Part shown: positions 10,401 to 23,149 of the stretch, piece by piece
Numbering within the stretch: position 1 is the first letter of the stretch
Layout: each line of letters opens with the position of its first letter
Assembly (NCBI GenBank): GCA_001600095.1
Contig: BCIX01000007.1
Coordinates: forward strand, 620,001-684,000
DNA from: Bullera alba
Lineage: Eukaryota; Basidiomycota; Tremellomycetes; Tremellales; Bulleraceae
Direction: 5' to 3'
Length of the DNA: 64,000 bases
Notes under the pieces: model-generated
Databases searched by the model: none
Told to the model about the DNA's origin: nothing
What the model saw: only the letters and a program-made list of their open reading frames with translations
Translations under genes and position numbers: made by a program

Positions 10401-13279
10401 ATGGAAGATGATCGCGCGCACAAAGTTGCGCCGATTGCGAGCTCGTCCAGCTCTTCGGCTCAGTCCTCGGGAATTAAAGTGCCTGTAGGGAGTAGGGAAG
10501 GAGGTGGGACTGAGGCGGAGGATGTCAGGTCGTCTGCGTCGGAGACGGAGATGGGATATAGACCGCCGTCGACCTCCTTGCGGGATGAGTCAACTGGCTA
10601 CAACCAGAGACGTGAGACCAGCTCGATGGACTACTCGACATACCCCACCGGCTATTCGACCTATTCTCACCCCCGACAACAGGCCTTTCCGACTGCTGTC
10701 CAACGCTCGCCGTATGATCACCCAGTGGTCGATCTTGGCGACCGATACTATCGCGCCCAGTCGGATCGATATCCACCCCCTGATGAGTTCCATCGTTCGC
10801 CGCGTCAATCATCATCACATCAGCCTAATCGTGATCCCTCGGTTCCCCCACCGCAGAGACCTCCCCCACCATTTTTCGACGTGCAGCCCCGACCGTCGAC
10901 CTCTTCGTCTTCCGGTCGTGCCGATTTAAGACCACCTCCCTCGCCTCCGCAATCACGTGGCGCTGGGCCCACGCCTAGATTCACGGAATATGGGCATAAT
11001 CGTGACAGGCACGAATCTCAGCTTAATGATCAAGGTTATGAGCGAAGAGTGACCTCGTCTTCGGGTCGTCTTCCTTCACCTCCGGCATCCAGAGGAGAGG
11101 TCCCCGCGAACTTCGATAGAACGTCGCGAAAGACGTCGCCTCCGCCTTTGCTGCCGATACCGGCATATTCGCCGCGTGCCCAGTCAACTCAGTACCGCCC
11201 TTTCGTTGACGAGAGAGTGGGGAGTCGCTCTCACGATCCTGCAAACCAATCCTCTTCGAACCGCCCTAAGCTCCGCTCACGGACCTCGTCAGAAACTTCG
11301 TATCAGGATGACCTGGACGATGGAGGGGACGAAGGTGTCGGCGAAGGTGGCTCTCAGGCACCAGCTCCAGGCTACAATCCGTCTCTACAACGCCCAAAGA
11401 GAACGAGGGTGCTCATGACGCATAATCAACAGCATAGTCTAAGCACATTGTGGAAGACTGTAAGTCTAGCACGATACAAATGGAGCGGTGACTGACATGG
11501 AAATAGTCGAAATTTCCTTCGACGCAAGATCGAGAAAGGATAGCACAGGACGTCGGCCTGACCCCTCGCCAAGTTCAAGTCTGGTTCCAGGTGAGAGAAG
11601 CTGTGGTCATAGAGGGTTCGAATAGCGCTGAAGTTGGTTTGCCGCTGGCAGAACCGACGACAGACATTTCGAAAGCAGATACAGTCAAACACTGTGCCAG
11701 AGTCTGCCGATCCCGCAGACTATTCGGATCTGCAGAAATCCCCTCGATCCAGAAGATTATCGCTCGAGGCGGCAAATGCGCAGGACGATCCAGAAGCTGA
11801 AAGAGGAGGTGATTGGGCTTCAACGGGTTCACCGTCCGTTCGACCGCAGGAGCAAATGCCCACACGAGTGCAGCGTCAAGCTCCTAGAGCGATATCAATG
11901 CTCACCGAGCCGCTAGGTAAGTGCGAGAGCTTTCATGGGGTTCCTAGGGACGTATTGACGGAAACTCCATCGCAGACCCCACATTGCCTCAGCCTCCCTC
12001 TTCTGGTGATTTGAGCGTGTACAGTCGAGACGCGGAGTCGCCCCGTTATCAACGATACCCCGATTCGCAACGGCGTTTTCAAGGACCCGATGACAGTGCC
12101 GAGGAGCGACCGCCATCTTCGTGGAGGCCTTATACGGGGTATAGCAATCCTCGACCACAGTCCCGTCAACTGGAATCGGCGACGCCTTCGTGGAGTACCG
12201 GCATGTCGTCGTACCCTAGTTCTGTCCCAACACGGCATTCTTACTCGAGACAGGGAGACGACAGTCAATCGCCCTATCGATCTTTGGCGTCCACGTCGCC
12301 CGTTGCGGGATCACGGCCGTTTTCGCAGCAAGGCCGTCTAGATTCGCCACACAATCCGCATCACCTCATCGCTCCCCGACTCAGCAGTAGCTCGTGGGAG
12401 AGGTCCGGGTCACGCAATTCCGCAGGGGTGATGCCGACAAAGTCACCATTGCCATATTCGCCACCTCCCACAGCCGAGAATTACCAGACATTCCCATTCC
12501 CGCCCTCTCATCGCCCCGGCTCATCTTCGACCTCCTCGCCGAGCAAATACTACCCGTCAGACGCCGTCTCGTCCTTTTCGCAAGATACTCGGAACCAGCG
12601 GTTCAAATCTCGGGAAGATAGGGAAAGCGAGTTCAGAGTGACCAGGAGGCATACTTCCCAAGAGACATTCTCCTACAACATCAGTGACGCCGATCGACCT
12701 GGTGGGATGAATCTGCAGCGACCTCAGATTTCGGCTCCGCTCCAGTTCCAGAGGTATCCAAGCGATGTGGATCGAGCTTCCGATCACAGTGGTACTCCGC
12801 CACTTTCGTCCCATCTACCCCCAAACCTGGCCAAATTGACCTTGGCACGACCGAGGGATCAGGTCAATACGTCAGGAGGTAGCGGAGGCAACAGTCCGAC
12901 TGTTCTGCCGTCCTTGTCGTCGCTACTGGATGCAACGGGGCAGACACCACAGATGCGCCCGGATTCGCGACACAGCCTCGCCAACGTCTCGACGCCAGGA
13001 TCCGGCGAGGGAGACACGCGTAAAGGAAGTCCATCGATATTGGGACTTGGTGGTCTGGACGAGCCGAGGTCTACACCTTTCAACCGTTCCACACCGCCCG
13101 TTCCGCCCACCACTCATAAAGACAGTGGTGCTGCTTCTGGGAAGGAGGAGATCATCGGAGGTAGCCCAGCTCGTCATTTTGGCGGCGGGATGGACGATAC
13201 GGCCAGAGGGGACAAGACGACATCGCCAATACCAAAGATCTCGAGTTTGCCGCGATTCAGCGACCTATTCCACCATTGA
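10401..13279 (+). CDS. Homeodomain transcription factor
   Basis: Four exons (10401-11459, 11507-11590, 11652-11916, 11976-13279) give 903 aa. I start at the ATG at 10401, just after a likely splice acceptor. The homeodomain spans about residues 330-390, begins with KRTRVLMTHNQQHSLSTLWK and is interrupted by two introns. The second of these falls inside the recognition helix. Helix 3 reads TPRQVQVWFQNRRQTFRKQ, with the invariant W, F, N and R residues present, so DNA binding should be intact. The flanks are long Ser/Pro/Arg-rich disordered regions typical of fungal regulators. The arrangement recalls the YOX1/PHX1-type fungal homeobox group and the HOB genes of Cryptococcus, but I cannot name the orthologue. 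No second DNA-binding domain is visible. The very long upstream region suggests complex transcriptional or uORF control. Confidence 0.88.
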
Positions 13280-15344
13280 ACATGATCGACTCGCACTTTC
13301 GCAATCTTCCCAATCTCTCGCATATTCCGCGGCTTGGTCAACGACACTATTGGCTTCAAGACCTTACATGTAGCGCTAGCGACACGCAGTCATTCACTCA
13401 GCACGACGCATTGCAAAATTCAATGAGCACAAGCCGTCCATGTTTCAGCAGACCATTAGACATCGATCCCACGACAGTGAAGTACGATCCAAGAGCATGT
13501 GCGCCCACATCATACATGCAAAGAGATACACGACCCTCCGACCGTTGGAGCTGTATCGCAGTTGCCTGACTTTGGTAATCAGTTCGTCAGAGTCATTTGC
13601 GCTTCTGTGGTCGAGGACTCGGACCGCCACACTCACGACCAGTATAGAGACAACGAGCAATAGCATGCATCATACTCCCGCTTGCGGTGCAGACTTTCCC
13701 ATACACATACGGCAGGCAAAGGTGTCTCAGGCTCGTGAGCATGTGAAGTGTGACGTGGCGGTCTAGAACGTCGACAGGATGAGTTATACAGGGGTTATAC
13801 TCCCGAGTCCCGACGGCATGATGCTTGCCAGGCGTAGAGTTCATGCTAATCACATGCCCTGATAGTCACATGCTCGTGCGGAAGGTATGCTTGACTGGAA
13901 TAGTCTTTCGGTGACTGGAATTCGCCCCTAATTTACCTCACTCCGATCGCCAGTGGCGAGATTGGATGTTGTAAGTAACGCGAGCACCTCGAGCACGAGT
14001 AGTTGGGATCTCATCTGTTCTCATCCATTTCATCATCGCCGTCTCAAACCTGTGCTCGGGACGAGATCATTGGGCTTCGTCGTAGCTCTAAGTTCTCTAA
14101 GTTACACTTCTGACTTGTCTAACGAGCGAAAGCTGTCCTTGTGTAGCCTTGTGTGATCTGGATAGGGTTAGGCGCTGGCCGTGCTGCTGTTGATACAGTC
14201 TTGGTCAGTTCGTGGGCACCAGTGACTACCAGTGAGCACCGAGTGATCAGGAATAACCTCAGTATATCCGTGGCCGCCAGCAACGTTATGCTCGCGCCCG
14301 CTCAGATCCAGGCATGAAGAGACTCAGAGCGCCACCAGATCAGGCATCAGCCACATCGTGTTGCGTGGCACGCCACTCGTTGAAGAGTCACTAGTCATCT
14401 GCAGTCATCCAGTGATCTGTTAACTGTTGTCACCCGTCATAACCAGTGGTCGCTATAGACCTCGGAATCATACCTTCAGGACGGTCAACCTAGATCATCA
14501 GTCGATACGATGTGGAGCCTGGACGACAATCTAGTTCGTGGGTACAACTTTAATGACGCATTTGGGGATGCATTACCAGTCGGACAGTTGTAGCGAGCGG
14601 CGAAGGCGCTTCTCGCTGGCCCACTTCGGCTCGATGAACCTTTAAAGGATCTAAGGGCAGGGAGTGGCATGCAGAGCTAGGCAGAGGCACGCTTCTCCCT
14701 GCTTGTCCTGAAGCCATAGGAAGCCATTCATGCATGCGCCACTTCGCCTCAGATCCGTGTCAGGGCTCACAGGACTCGAAAGCGACGGCCCTCAGCATCT
14801 TGAACCGCAGGCGGCATTAGGTGGTACTGCTTGCCAGCTTGCCACGGAGCGAAGGGGCAGTATCGCATCTGCCACTTCTGTCTGAGTTCATGGGCGAGAG
14901 AACCGCTATTGCGAGACAGGCGAGTCTGGAGTCGGGCAGTCATTAGGTATGTATTAGTTGACTGAGTGGATGAGTGGCATGAGTGGGTGACGCCGACTGA
15001 GTGGCGACGATCATACCAGTGCGAGTTTCGACTCCTGGTTGGCAGACACATTCTGGAGCATACCAACGTCATCTCTTGGTCCATGAGGATCCACATCCAC
15101 AACGCTCTCGTCAGAGCTTCGATCTCAGCTGTAGGTTGTGAGTTAAGTCAATGTATCCTATACCGTCAGTCTTGCTATTGCTTCTTCATTAGTTTACCGG
15201 GAAAGAAGCCATAAGAGGGTCAGCGATCGCGAGATTGCTACGCTGGATATAAGCCCGTGTTCGTGCCGTAGGTTGGCATATCGCATGGTATCACCCTCTA
15301 GGCCTCCAGGGAGCCGGGCGGTCGAGAACACTATCCCTCCGATC
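13280..15344. other. Convergent intergenic region, no gene recognised
   Basis: About 2 kb between the 3' ends of the homeobox gene and the ornithine cyclodeaminase-family gene. Short frames on both strands are fragmented and lack a convincing exon chain. Around 14,200-14,420 the sequence is full of short CAGTGA/CAGTCA-like motifs (for example CCAGTGACTACCAGTGAGCACC), a locally repetitive texture I cannot interpret. I see no terminal inverted repeats or transposase remnants. Confidence 0.4.
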
Positions 15345-16760
15345 CTAGTCGTAGTTCTCAACAATGGTGCCGAGTCCCTTCGCTTCTGCCTCTTTGACCA
15401 CTAGCTCGGTGATAGCGACGTCTTGCAGTCCAATACCCACCTGTCGGATGGATCAGTAAGTGACATCATACTGATTCAGCAGTCGAGGTCTGTCGATTAC
15501 ACTCACCGATTTGAACAGTACGATATCCCCGCTCTTGACCACCTTGTCCCTCAACTCCTCGTCATCAACCAGCTCTCCGAGCTCAACCAGATCCTCGTCC
15601 CGCTTCTTCGACCGTATCAACTCCCCCGACTCAGCCAAACATGCCTCTGCCGAATCCACCACCACGAGTCCCGCTCGCCTGATCAGCTCGTCGTCGACTT
15701 CTCGCATGTGAGGCTTGTAACTCCCAATGAGGATGATGCGGGTTTGGCTCGTCACGTCGACTGAGTTGAACAACGGCTCAGTGGATGGCGTTGCGCAGAC
15801 GATTATATTGGCATTATGCACCGCCTGTGAAACGGAAGACGGTGCGGGAATGGGTTTAGAGGGTTTAGCGAATGGCGAGATTTGATCGTCGGTCTGCTTA
15901 GTACCGCTCGACTCGCCAATGGCGAAGTCCACATGAGTGATTTGATCCTCCATAGTCCTCACAAGGCCCTCCGATCGAGAGTTTAATTTGCGGACGATGA
16001 AGGTGCATGTGGAGATGGTGGGATGTAGGTCGAGGAAGAACGTCGCATGAGAGCGGGCTTGTGCGCCGGATCCAAAGATCACCAGCGATTTCGGATCTCT
16101 CTCCGGCTTCATCAAGCTGTAGAATAGCGCGGAGCCTGTGAATTCACAAGGGGATCAGAAAAGAACATACTGAAAGTGCCGATCGACGTAGAAAAGACAG
16201 CTATCTCACTCACCAGCCGCGTTCCTGATCGCTGTCAACTTCCTAGCATTTACCACAGCCTTTATGTTCCCTCTAGCCTCATCTACGACGACTGTTGAAG
16301 CCGGCAGACCATCTCCTCCGGTTGTCGGGATGCTGACGATCTTGCAGGCCATACTGCCATTCTTCTCTCCATCATCGAATTGAACCCTCGACGGCATGAA
16401 CAGCGTAGTCACCTGCTCGGACTGTAGGTTTATCCTCTGAGGGGTCTGAACCGAGCTCACAGAGGACGCAGTTGTCGACTTCGAGACGCCAGAGTCGGCA
16501 ACATCGGTCAAGTTGGGAGAGGACTTGGGTCGACTATGTGCTGAAAAGGCTTTGAAAACCTTTGACTGAGATTCGACTGCAACCTCAGGCGAGAGCGTAT
16601 GAATGATCTGATCCACATCTTCTCCCGTGAGGATCATTAGGGCCGAGGAGGACCGCCGAGGAATGGATGATTCCGCTTGGGCGGGGCTGACGGCTTGTCG
16701 AGATTGAGAAGCCTCTCGAGATGAGCTTGGCGTGTCGGTCGAAGGACCAGATGTGACCAT
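15345..16760 (-). CDS. Ornithine cyclodeaminase / mu-crystallin family protein
   Basis: Three exons (16760-16214, 16135-15507, 15440-15345) give 423 aa. The core matches the NAD(P)-binding ornithine cyclodeaminase/mu-crystallin family. The N-terminal half has VTTLFMPSRVQFDDGE followed by the substrate-side segment ARKLTAIRNAAGSALF. The Rossmann segment reads SLVIFGSGAQARSHATFFL (G-x-G-x-x-A), and the tail motifs are NIIVCATPSTEPLF and IILIGSYKPHMREVDDEL. A Ser-rich insertion of about 60 residues sits near aa 70-130. Known members deaminate ornithine to proline, reduce ketimines or bind thyroid hormone; fungal members are poorly characterised. The substrate cannot be read from the sequence. 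The closing exon ends in LGTIVENYD, so the gene is complete. Confidence 0.88.
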
Positions 16761-19372
16761 TGTGTATACCGTGCAGACGAAGTGCTTTGGAGTCGTGACA
16801 GGCTATCGATGCACAAGACGACGATCAGAGAGAGGTCTGCGGTAGATGTTGAAAAGAGCGTTGAGAGAGCGAGACTTGGGAGCTTGGGATGCGGAACGGA
16901 GCGATAAGATAAGCAGGAATTCGCCCATATGCATGACGACCATGCCACGTGGCACGTGGCACTTCCCATGATCATTGACCACGGTTGCCCGTCGTTGTCT
17001 ATGTAGGCAGTGCGTATAGTCGAACGCAGAGACACAACTTGGTGCGCATGCATGTACCAGTAGACTGACTGCACCTCCAAGACTCGAAAAACGCCCGGGT
17101 CTGTTATCGAACGTCCCGCTCAGGTTGACGAGACGAGTAACGACGACCATTTTAATGGGTCAACGTCGGCAGACGAGATGTCCCGCGGTGTTACGATCTT
17201 CCAGTCCATCACGCAACTTGGGTGCAGGATCGCTCAATCGCATCTGCCTACGAGTCACGGCCTGCTCTGGCCTCTCTGGCCACTCTCCGGCCCTGCGAAC
17301 CTGGTGCAGTAGGGTGCAGTCACTGCAGAAGCTCGATCGCAATCTGATAGCTTGTGATCTTCGGGATTCCCCGAGATACCCCAGCTCCGGAGATACCGCT
17401 CTTCGAGGCTTTTCGTCGCCCTTCCCTTCCCTTCCCCTCATATCCATCCTCCTGTAAGCTCCTGCATCTTCCTGCTTCCTCCCTCTTCCTCTCCTTGCAT
17501 GCTCGCTCAGCGCTGGGTGCCCCTGGGTGCCGTCGACGTTACAGTAAACTCTCGTACAAGCTTAATGGGATGTGCAGCAGGAATGTGCACGCAAAGAACA
17601 ATTGAGCGAAATCCAAAAGCCTTTTCTGGTGACCCTCGATTTTGAAACCAGCCTGTCGTCTTACGCCTGACTGGGACCTGGGTGGTTGTAATGACCCTTG
17701 AAGATCCCATATTAGAATCCCTGAAAATCCGACGCCGGATACACCATCCGTCGGATCCTGACTTCCACCGTTGCCTTCCTCTCTCTTCCTCTGCCACCTT
17801 CATCATCGCACACATGCTGCATGCATCTTCCTCTATGAAACGCTCTGTCGATCAGGACACAAGAGGACACAAGGGACTGTCCTGCAAAACGCCACCACAG
17901 AAGAAGAGGAGGAACGACATTACAGCCGGGCAGCTCGAAGCTGCTGCTGACCCGGCTAGGAAGATGAGGGAAGAAGGAAAGATGAGCAAAGTGTTATATT
18001 GTGTAAATAAATTGAGGAAATCCAATGTTCTCGACATGCACGGGCCAGATTCTAGATTCGCCTGTAGCGCATAAGCTTTCTGGAGGCGGACTAACGCCTG
18101 GGAAGCCGAAGTAGGAGCAGGCGGTAGGCCTGGATGAGCAAAGGCGGATGCAAGGGTAGATCATGAAAGAGATTATGTCAGAAGAGAGAGCTGCAGAGAA
18201 GAGCCGGACCCAGAGCTAAGCTACGGGAACCGGCCAGGCGGGCCAAGGATCCAATGAAAGGCGGGACACCTGCACCAGGGCTATCATATCCTCCGTAGGC
18301 CGTACAGTCGCTATCAATGTCCTGTCGAGGCTGTATCATGTCGTGCATGATCCAAAACGTCTGAGCGATCTACGACTACACACACAGCTACACACACAAC
18401 GACCTAAAACGACAGACGACAACTGGGGAAAGCAGGTTTCATCGTGAAGCCTCCTCCCACCTGTCCTGTCCTCTCCGCATCCCCGGAACCTTCACCACCG
18501 AATCATCGTTTAGAGTGCAGCAACCTGCTTCGGTGATCGCTTATACCCCTTCCCTATTCGCTCTTCACTCTTCGCATGTCGATTTGATCGTCAAACGAGC
18601 TGTCAAAACGTGGTCCACCTGGTCGCCGACGAACTACGAGCTACAGCTGGAGTTTTGGGCAGATTGGACACTGAGTTCGGGAAACGGGAACTTCACAGGA
18701 TAATTCACAGCAGGAGAACAATAGGTCAATTCAGTCATAGGACATAGATCTATCAGTGAGTGAGTGCTCGTCGTCTTATCTGCTCGTCTGCCACATCTCC
18801 GACTTCCTCCACACCTGCTCTACATCTGCCAGTCCAGATTGAAATACTGCCACACTCCATATTCCCAACCTAATCTGCCACGATCACCTTCCTGCCAAAG
18901 TTGCAATCTCACCCGAGACCAGCCCCGGCTTCCGGTTTCTTTCACACCACGACTCGCGAGGCCCATCTATCAGGTAGTGAACGCCCATATCTTGAGTCAG
19001 GAGCAGTCTTCCCAATACTCAGTGGAGATTGGGTTGGAGTCGTATCTCAGCGATCAGCTGTGGGAAGACTCCTTCACTCATCCTCCCGGGTCAGTCTATC
19101 TTCCCTCGACTGGGATCCAGTCTGTCCTTCTTCGTCAGCGTGGGTAGGACTCTGTCCACTGTTTGGCTTTTGGTCGTTTGTACAGCTTGTTACTCCTGTC
19201 TTGTCTTTCTTCCACCAGCTTTTCTTACCCGGAACCTAGTTACGCTTTTGTCTCATCCACCTAGAGACACCTTCATTGCCTCGGGGCGTCCTCCGGACCT
19301 TCTCTTCACACTTTACTCTACTGTGTGTAATCGTTTGCGAGCTTCGGCACCTGCGAGTTGATCTTCGTCACC
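16761..19372. other. Divergent upstream region, no gene recognised
   Basis: About 2.6 kb separate the ornithine cyclodeaminase-family gene from the PHD-finger gene. An isolated 130-codon frame around 17,682-18,074 contains a basic patch (TPPQKKRRND) but has no supporting exon structure, and I do not call it. The last kilobase is pyrimidine-rich and probably contains the PHD-gene promoter and leader. Nothing else stands out. Confidence 0.4.
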
Positions 19373-22300
19373 ATGTCCACGGACGTCCTTCACCATCCTC
19401 TCGCCCTCACATCCATGTCGAGTGGTCGTATCGGCGGACGAGGCGCACTCCAGTCATCCCAGCTTTTCGACTCTCAATGGCCGGATATCTCTGTCGGTCA
19501 TTACAACAGTGCTGACATCGACTCTAGCATTGCGTCTGCATCGTTCGATCGTGCATCGACCGAACCACATCGAAACGTTCGATCCACTCAGGCTATCAAC
19601 GAAGGCCACGATAGCAACGACGGTTCAAGCTCAAGCTTTCAACCCGTCGTCACTTCGGACCCTGATCGATCAACTGCGACTTCGAGTGGGAGCCCATCAG
19701 CAGGTCCATCTTCCTCTGTCAACCCACTCATATTCTTCGTCACCACGTTGTCAACAACGAATCAGCCTGTAACACGTTTATCACAATCAGAGGGCGACAT
19801 GTCTGGAGGAGTCCTCTACGAAACCAGTCAGCGTCACTCGATGCGCCGGCAGCCGCAGGGGCTCGCGGCGACCAGCGAGCCCAGGCAAGACTGGCACAAT
19901 CCTTCTCATCCTAGGCGGGAGAAGGGACAGTGAGTGACACCTACTTTCTCCTTGTGAAGCAACGTGGACTGACAAATTTTACAGACATGACAGGACTGCA
20001 CCTTCGCCAACCTACTCCCATCTTTCTCCTCCAGAGGCCCACGCCCCATCCCCATACGTTGGCCAGCCAATGATGATTGCTGGACCATCCAATTACCACG
20101 GCGCTTACACTGCCTCCCCACACCTCGTCCCCATGGCTCTGCAGCCGATCCGATATCAAGGTCAACATGGTCCCCCGACTTATTACGCCCATAGCGTAGA
20201 AGTTGACGCATTTGGTCCGACTCACGCTACATCCTCTCGAGTCAAACTGCTCTCTCCCGCGGCATTCGAGGCTCAACACAATATCGAGGCTCAGCGCTTG
20301 GCTTATGAACATGGACACCCACCTCCCACTTCGAACGGGTCTTTCAGTCGGTCTTATGACACCACAATCACCCAGTACTATCCCATCACCACGGACACAC
20401 GATGGAGCGCCGCCCAGATGACGCCCGAGAAGGATGGTACAGCACGGAAACGAAGACGTGGAAAGGGTGGCAGAAATACACCGCCTACAGCTGCACCAAA
20501 ACCCAAAGCGCTGAAAACGCCCAAACGATCGCAATCGCAAGAAGAGGTGGGATCGGGTAGACCGACAAAGAGAGCCAAAGTCGATGATGACCGAGCTACT
20601 TCGGCTCAGCCTCCAGTACAAACCCAGCTGCCCACGCCGCCATCCACCGGCAAGGAGGTCTCACATATTAGCCTGCCTCAGCATATCAAAGCACACGTCC
20701 CCAGTGAAGACGAGTTCGTACCCATGAGCGAGACTCTAGCAGAGAGCGATGCTCGGAGGGATAGTACGGACACGATCTCAACCCAAAAGCCTAGAGGTGT
20801 AGTCGTGACAAACCAACCGGGAGAGGGAAGGAAGCTGGGCTTAATCGCACACGCGCCAGCGGATACGCAAGAAGCCCCGTCCCCAGAAGAAGCTCCGCCT
20901 TCACCTCGATCGCGCATGATACCTGCTCTCACAACTGGGCCCTCTGGACAAGCCATCTTCTCAACTCACGAAGTGCTAGAGAGCGAAATTGCCTGGCTGG
21001 AGAACGGTGGCAAAGTCAACACACCTCCATCATCACCAGATATGATCCACCTTCGAACGCCGACCTTGACCCAAGACGCAATGACGTCTCCGTCCGTCAA
21101 CATCTCTCCTGCCGCTCGAGAGGAAAAGATCAACAAGCGACTCAGCATGTTCAACGAAGCGGAGAAATCGGAAGAACCCATGGTATCCACCCGTATCGAG
21201 ATGTTTGGACGAGTCGCCGTGAGGAAGAACGTGGCTATCAAATGGCTGGGACTGGATCGCCGGGCGAACGTGGTCGAGGAGATGCAGATCGACGACGATG
21301 ATCCAACGGACAGGACCATGACGAGCTCGTCGCTCCTCACGCTCCGACCAAGATGGCCGGATTCCGAAGCGCCTTGGGCTCTCGCCGGCGGAGGCATGAG
21401 AAACAAGAGGAAACGAGAAGAGGGACAAAAGACAGCCAGGCTCAAACGATACTTCGAGACCGCTTCCGACGAGTCGTCAGAGGACGAAGAGACCGGTATG
21501 CCCCTTTCTTGGGCAAGAGGCAAGGGCAAGAGCGTCCAGCGTCTCGTTCGCTCCGTCGCACCAAGCGAGACTTCGGATACTCGATCTCACCGACATTTCG
21601 ACAATCCCAACGCCGACGCAAAAACGGCACTGCTCACCGCTCTTCGAGACAGGATCCTGCCTGCGGTCCCGGTTGGCCGAATTGATTGCTCTTGTGGCGC
21701 CACGACACCGCTTGGCAACGGGCCGATGATCGAGTGTTCCGGATGCAAGAGCTGGCATCACTTGATCTGCTGTGGTATCGACGAGGACTCTATGCTCGGC
21801 CCTCAATGGTGGTGCCCTCAGTGTCAGACCACTGCGATCGAACTCTCGACTCCCTCTCGATCACAGCAAAGAGGATACGAGCAATCGGATGAAAGGTCGT
21901 CTGCCTTCAAAGGCGAATCCATGGCCAATATCGCTTTGGCTCCTTCGCCGATGTTCGCCCACAGCTCGCAGTACACCCAAGCGTCCTTGATTCCCACACG
22001 AACGCCAATGAATCAAGTCCCCGTCTCGCCGAATCAGCGACAGCACAGATCGAGAATCTTGTCGTACGGAACGGACATGTGGGCTTATACCGAGGATGGG
22101 GCTCCTTCCTCCGTCGCCCCCTCGACCCCAGGTCCCAGTCGACCTGATAGATACTCTACGCCAAGAATCGACGACGCTCCGTTCGATGTCACCTCCACGC
22201 CATCCCGACACTTGGACTTCAACTTTGGTCAACCGTCATTCTTCTCTCTCACCCCTCTTGGCGGTAGGGGCAGGGTCACCAGCGGTGTTAACATGATGGA

Positions 22301-22670
22301 TGGGGTGCAAACTCCTTTCGCCAGAATCGGAGGTAGACATCCTTCCTTCGGCGCCCACCATGGACCCGGACAGGGTGCGCCAATGTCAGAGATGATGCCC
22401 TCTCGACACGACTTCTTCCGAGAGCTCAACAAGGGACACTCTCATCCAAATCAGAACCAAGCGCCTCACTCGGAAGGCACGATGCCGCAATCTCCATCCT
22501 CGGCGAGATGGCCGCATGGATTGATGGGAGCTCATAACGTCAGCCCATCGCCCTTTGGACATCGACGCAACATGTCGGCCAACAAGTTGAGCAGTATGCG
22601 GATCGGATCAAGGAGTGGCCTTGCGCCTCCTGCCCCTCTGGAGGAGAGCGAGGAGGAGAAGGGGGAATAG
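19373..22670 (+). CDS. PHD-finger chromatin protein
   Basis: Two exons (19373-19929, 19985-22670) give 1080 aa. The start is the ATG in the strong context GTCACCATGTCC. A C4HC3 PHD finger lies at residues 754-799: C754, C756, C770, C773, H778, C781, C796 and C799, with the characteristic Trp before the zinc-binding His (CSGCKSWHHLICCG) and a WWCPQC end. The rest is Ser/Pro-rich disorder with basic, likely nuclear-localising stretches such as KRRRGKGG. A globular-looking helical patch (RIEMFGRVAVRKNVAIKWLG) sits near residue 600. PHD fingers usually read histone H3 tails; the exact complex cannot be deduced. The first Cys pair is spaced C-x-C rather than C-x2-C, a known variant. Confidence 0.85.
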
Positions 22671-23149
22671 GCGACGATGAGATGGTGAGTGGATATGTCC
22701 GAGCCATCGAGGAAGACTCAGCAACTGACGCTCCCCGTTAGATATTCAGAAGAGTCGCTCGAATGCCATTCTGCCACGGATCAGCTAGATGGAGTCTTGA
22801 ATTCCCGGTGCCCTCTTGTATCTTCCTTCGACGATAGCGACACGACACATTTGTTATAGTGCACGAGCACGAGTACATGTAGACTAGGCATGCAGCATGA
22901 GATAGCAACAGCAGACCTGCACCCATGCTCGACTCTGGCTGACTGATAGCACTGGGCTTATCAATCGATATCGCAGGATTGCCGATGACGTGGGTTTATT
23001 CGCCACCCACCTCCACCCTGCGATTGAGTGAGATTTTGAGCTGGCATGATCTGCTCGTGTATTTTGACTTGGTATACAGTGCGTACACGAGCATACTTAT
23101 CGACTCGACATCGAACAAGCTCACCAAAGAAGAGAGAACTGCGATCAAA
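22671..23149. other. Intergenic region between the PHD-finger gene and NMD3
   Basis: This stretch holds the 3' end of the PHD gene and the promoter and leader of NMD3, both on the plus strand. No additional gene is visible. Confidence 0.5.

Noticed and set aside
11600..11625. GGTTCGAAT motif as a tRNA B-box
   Set aside because: It lies inside a homeobox-gene intron with no A-box or cloverleaf around it.
17682..18074. Isolated 130-codon plus-strand frame with a PPQKKRRND basic patch
   Set aside because: No recognisable domain, no exon partners and no convincing start context; likely chance.
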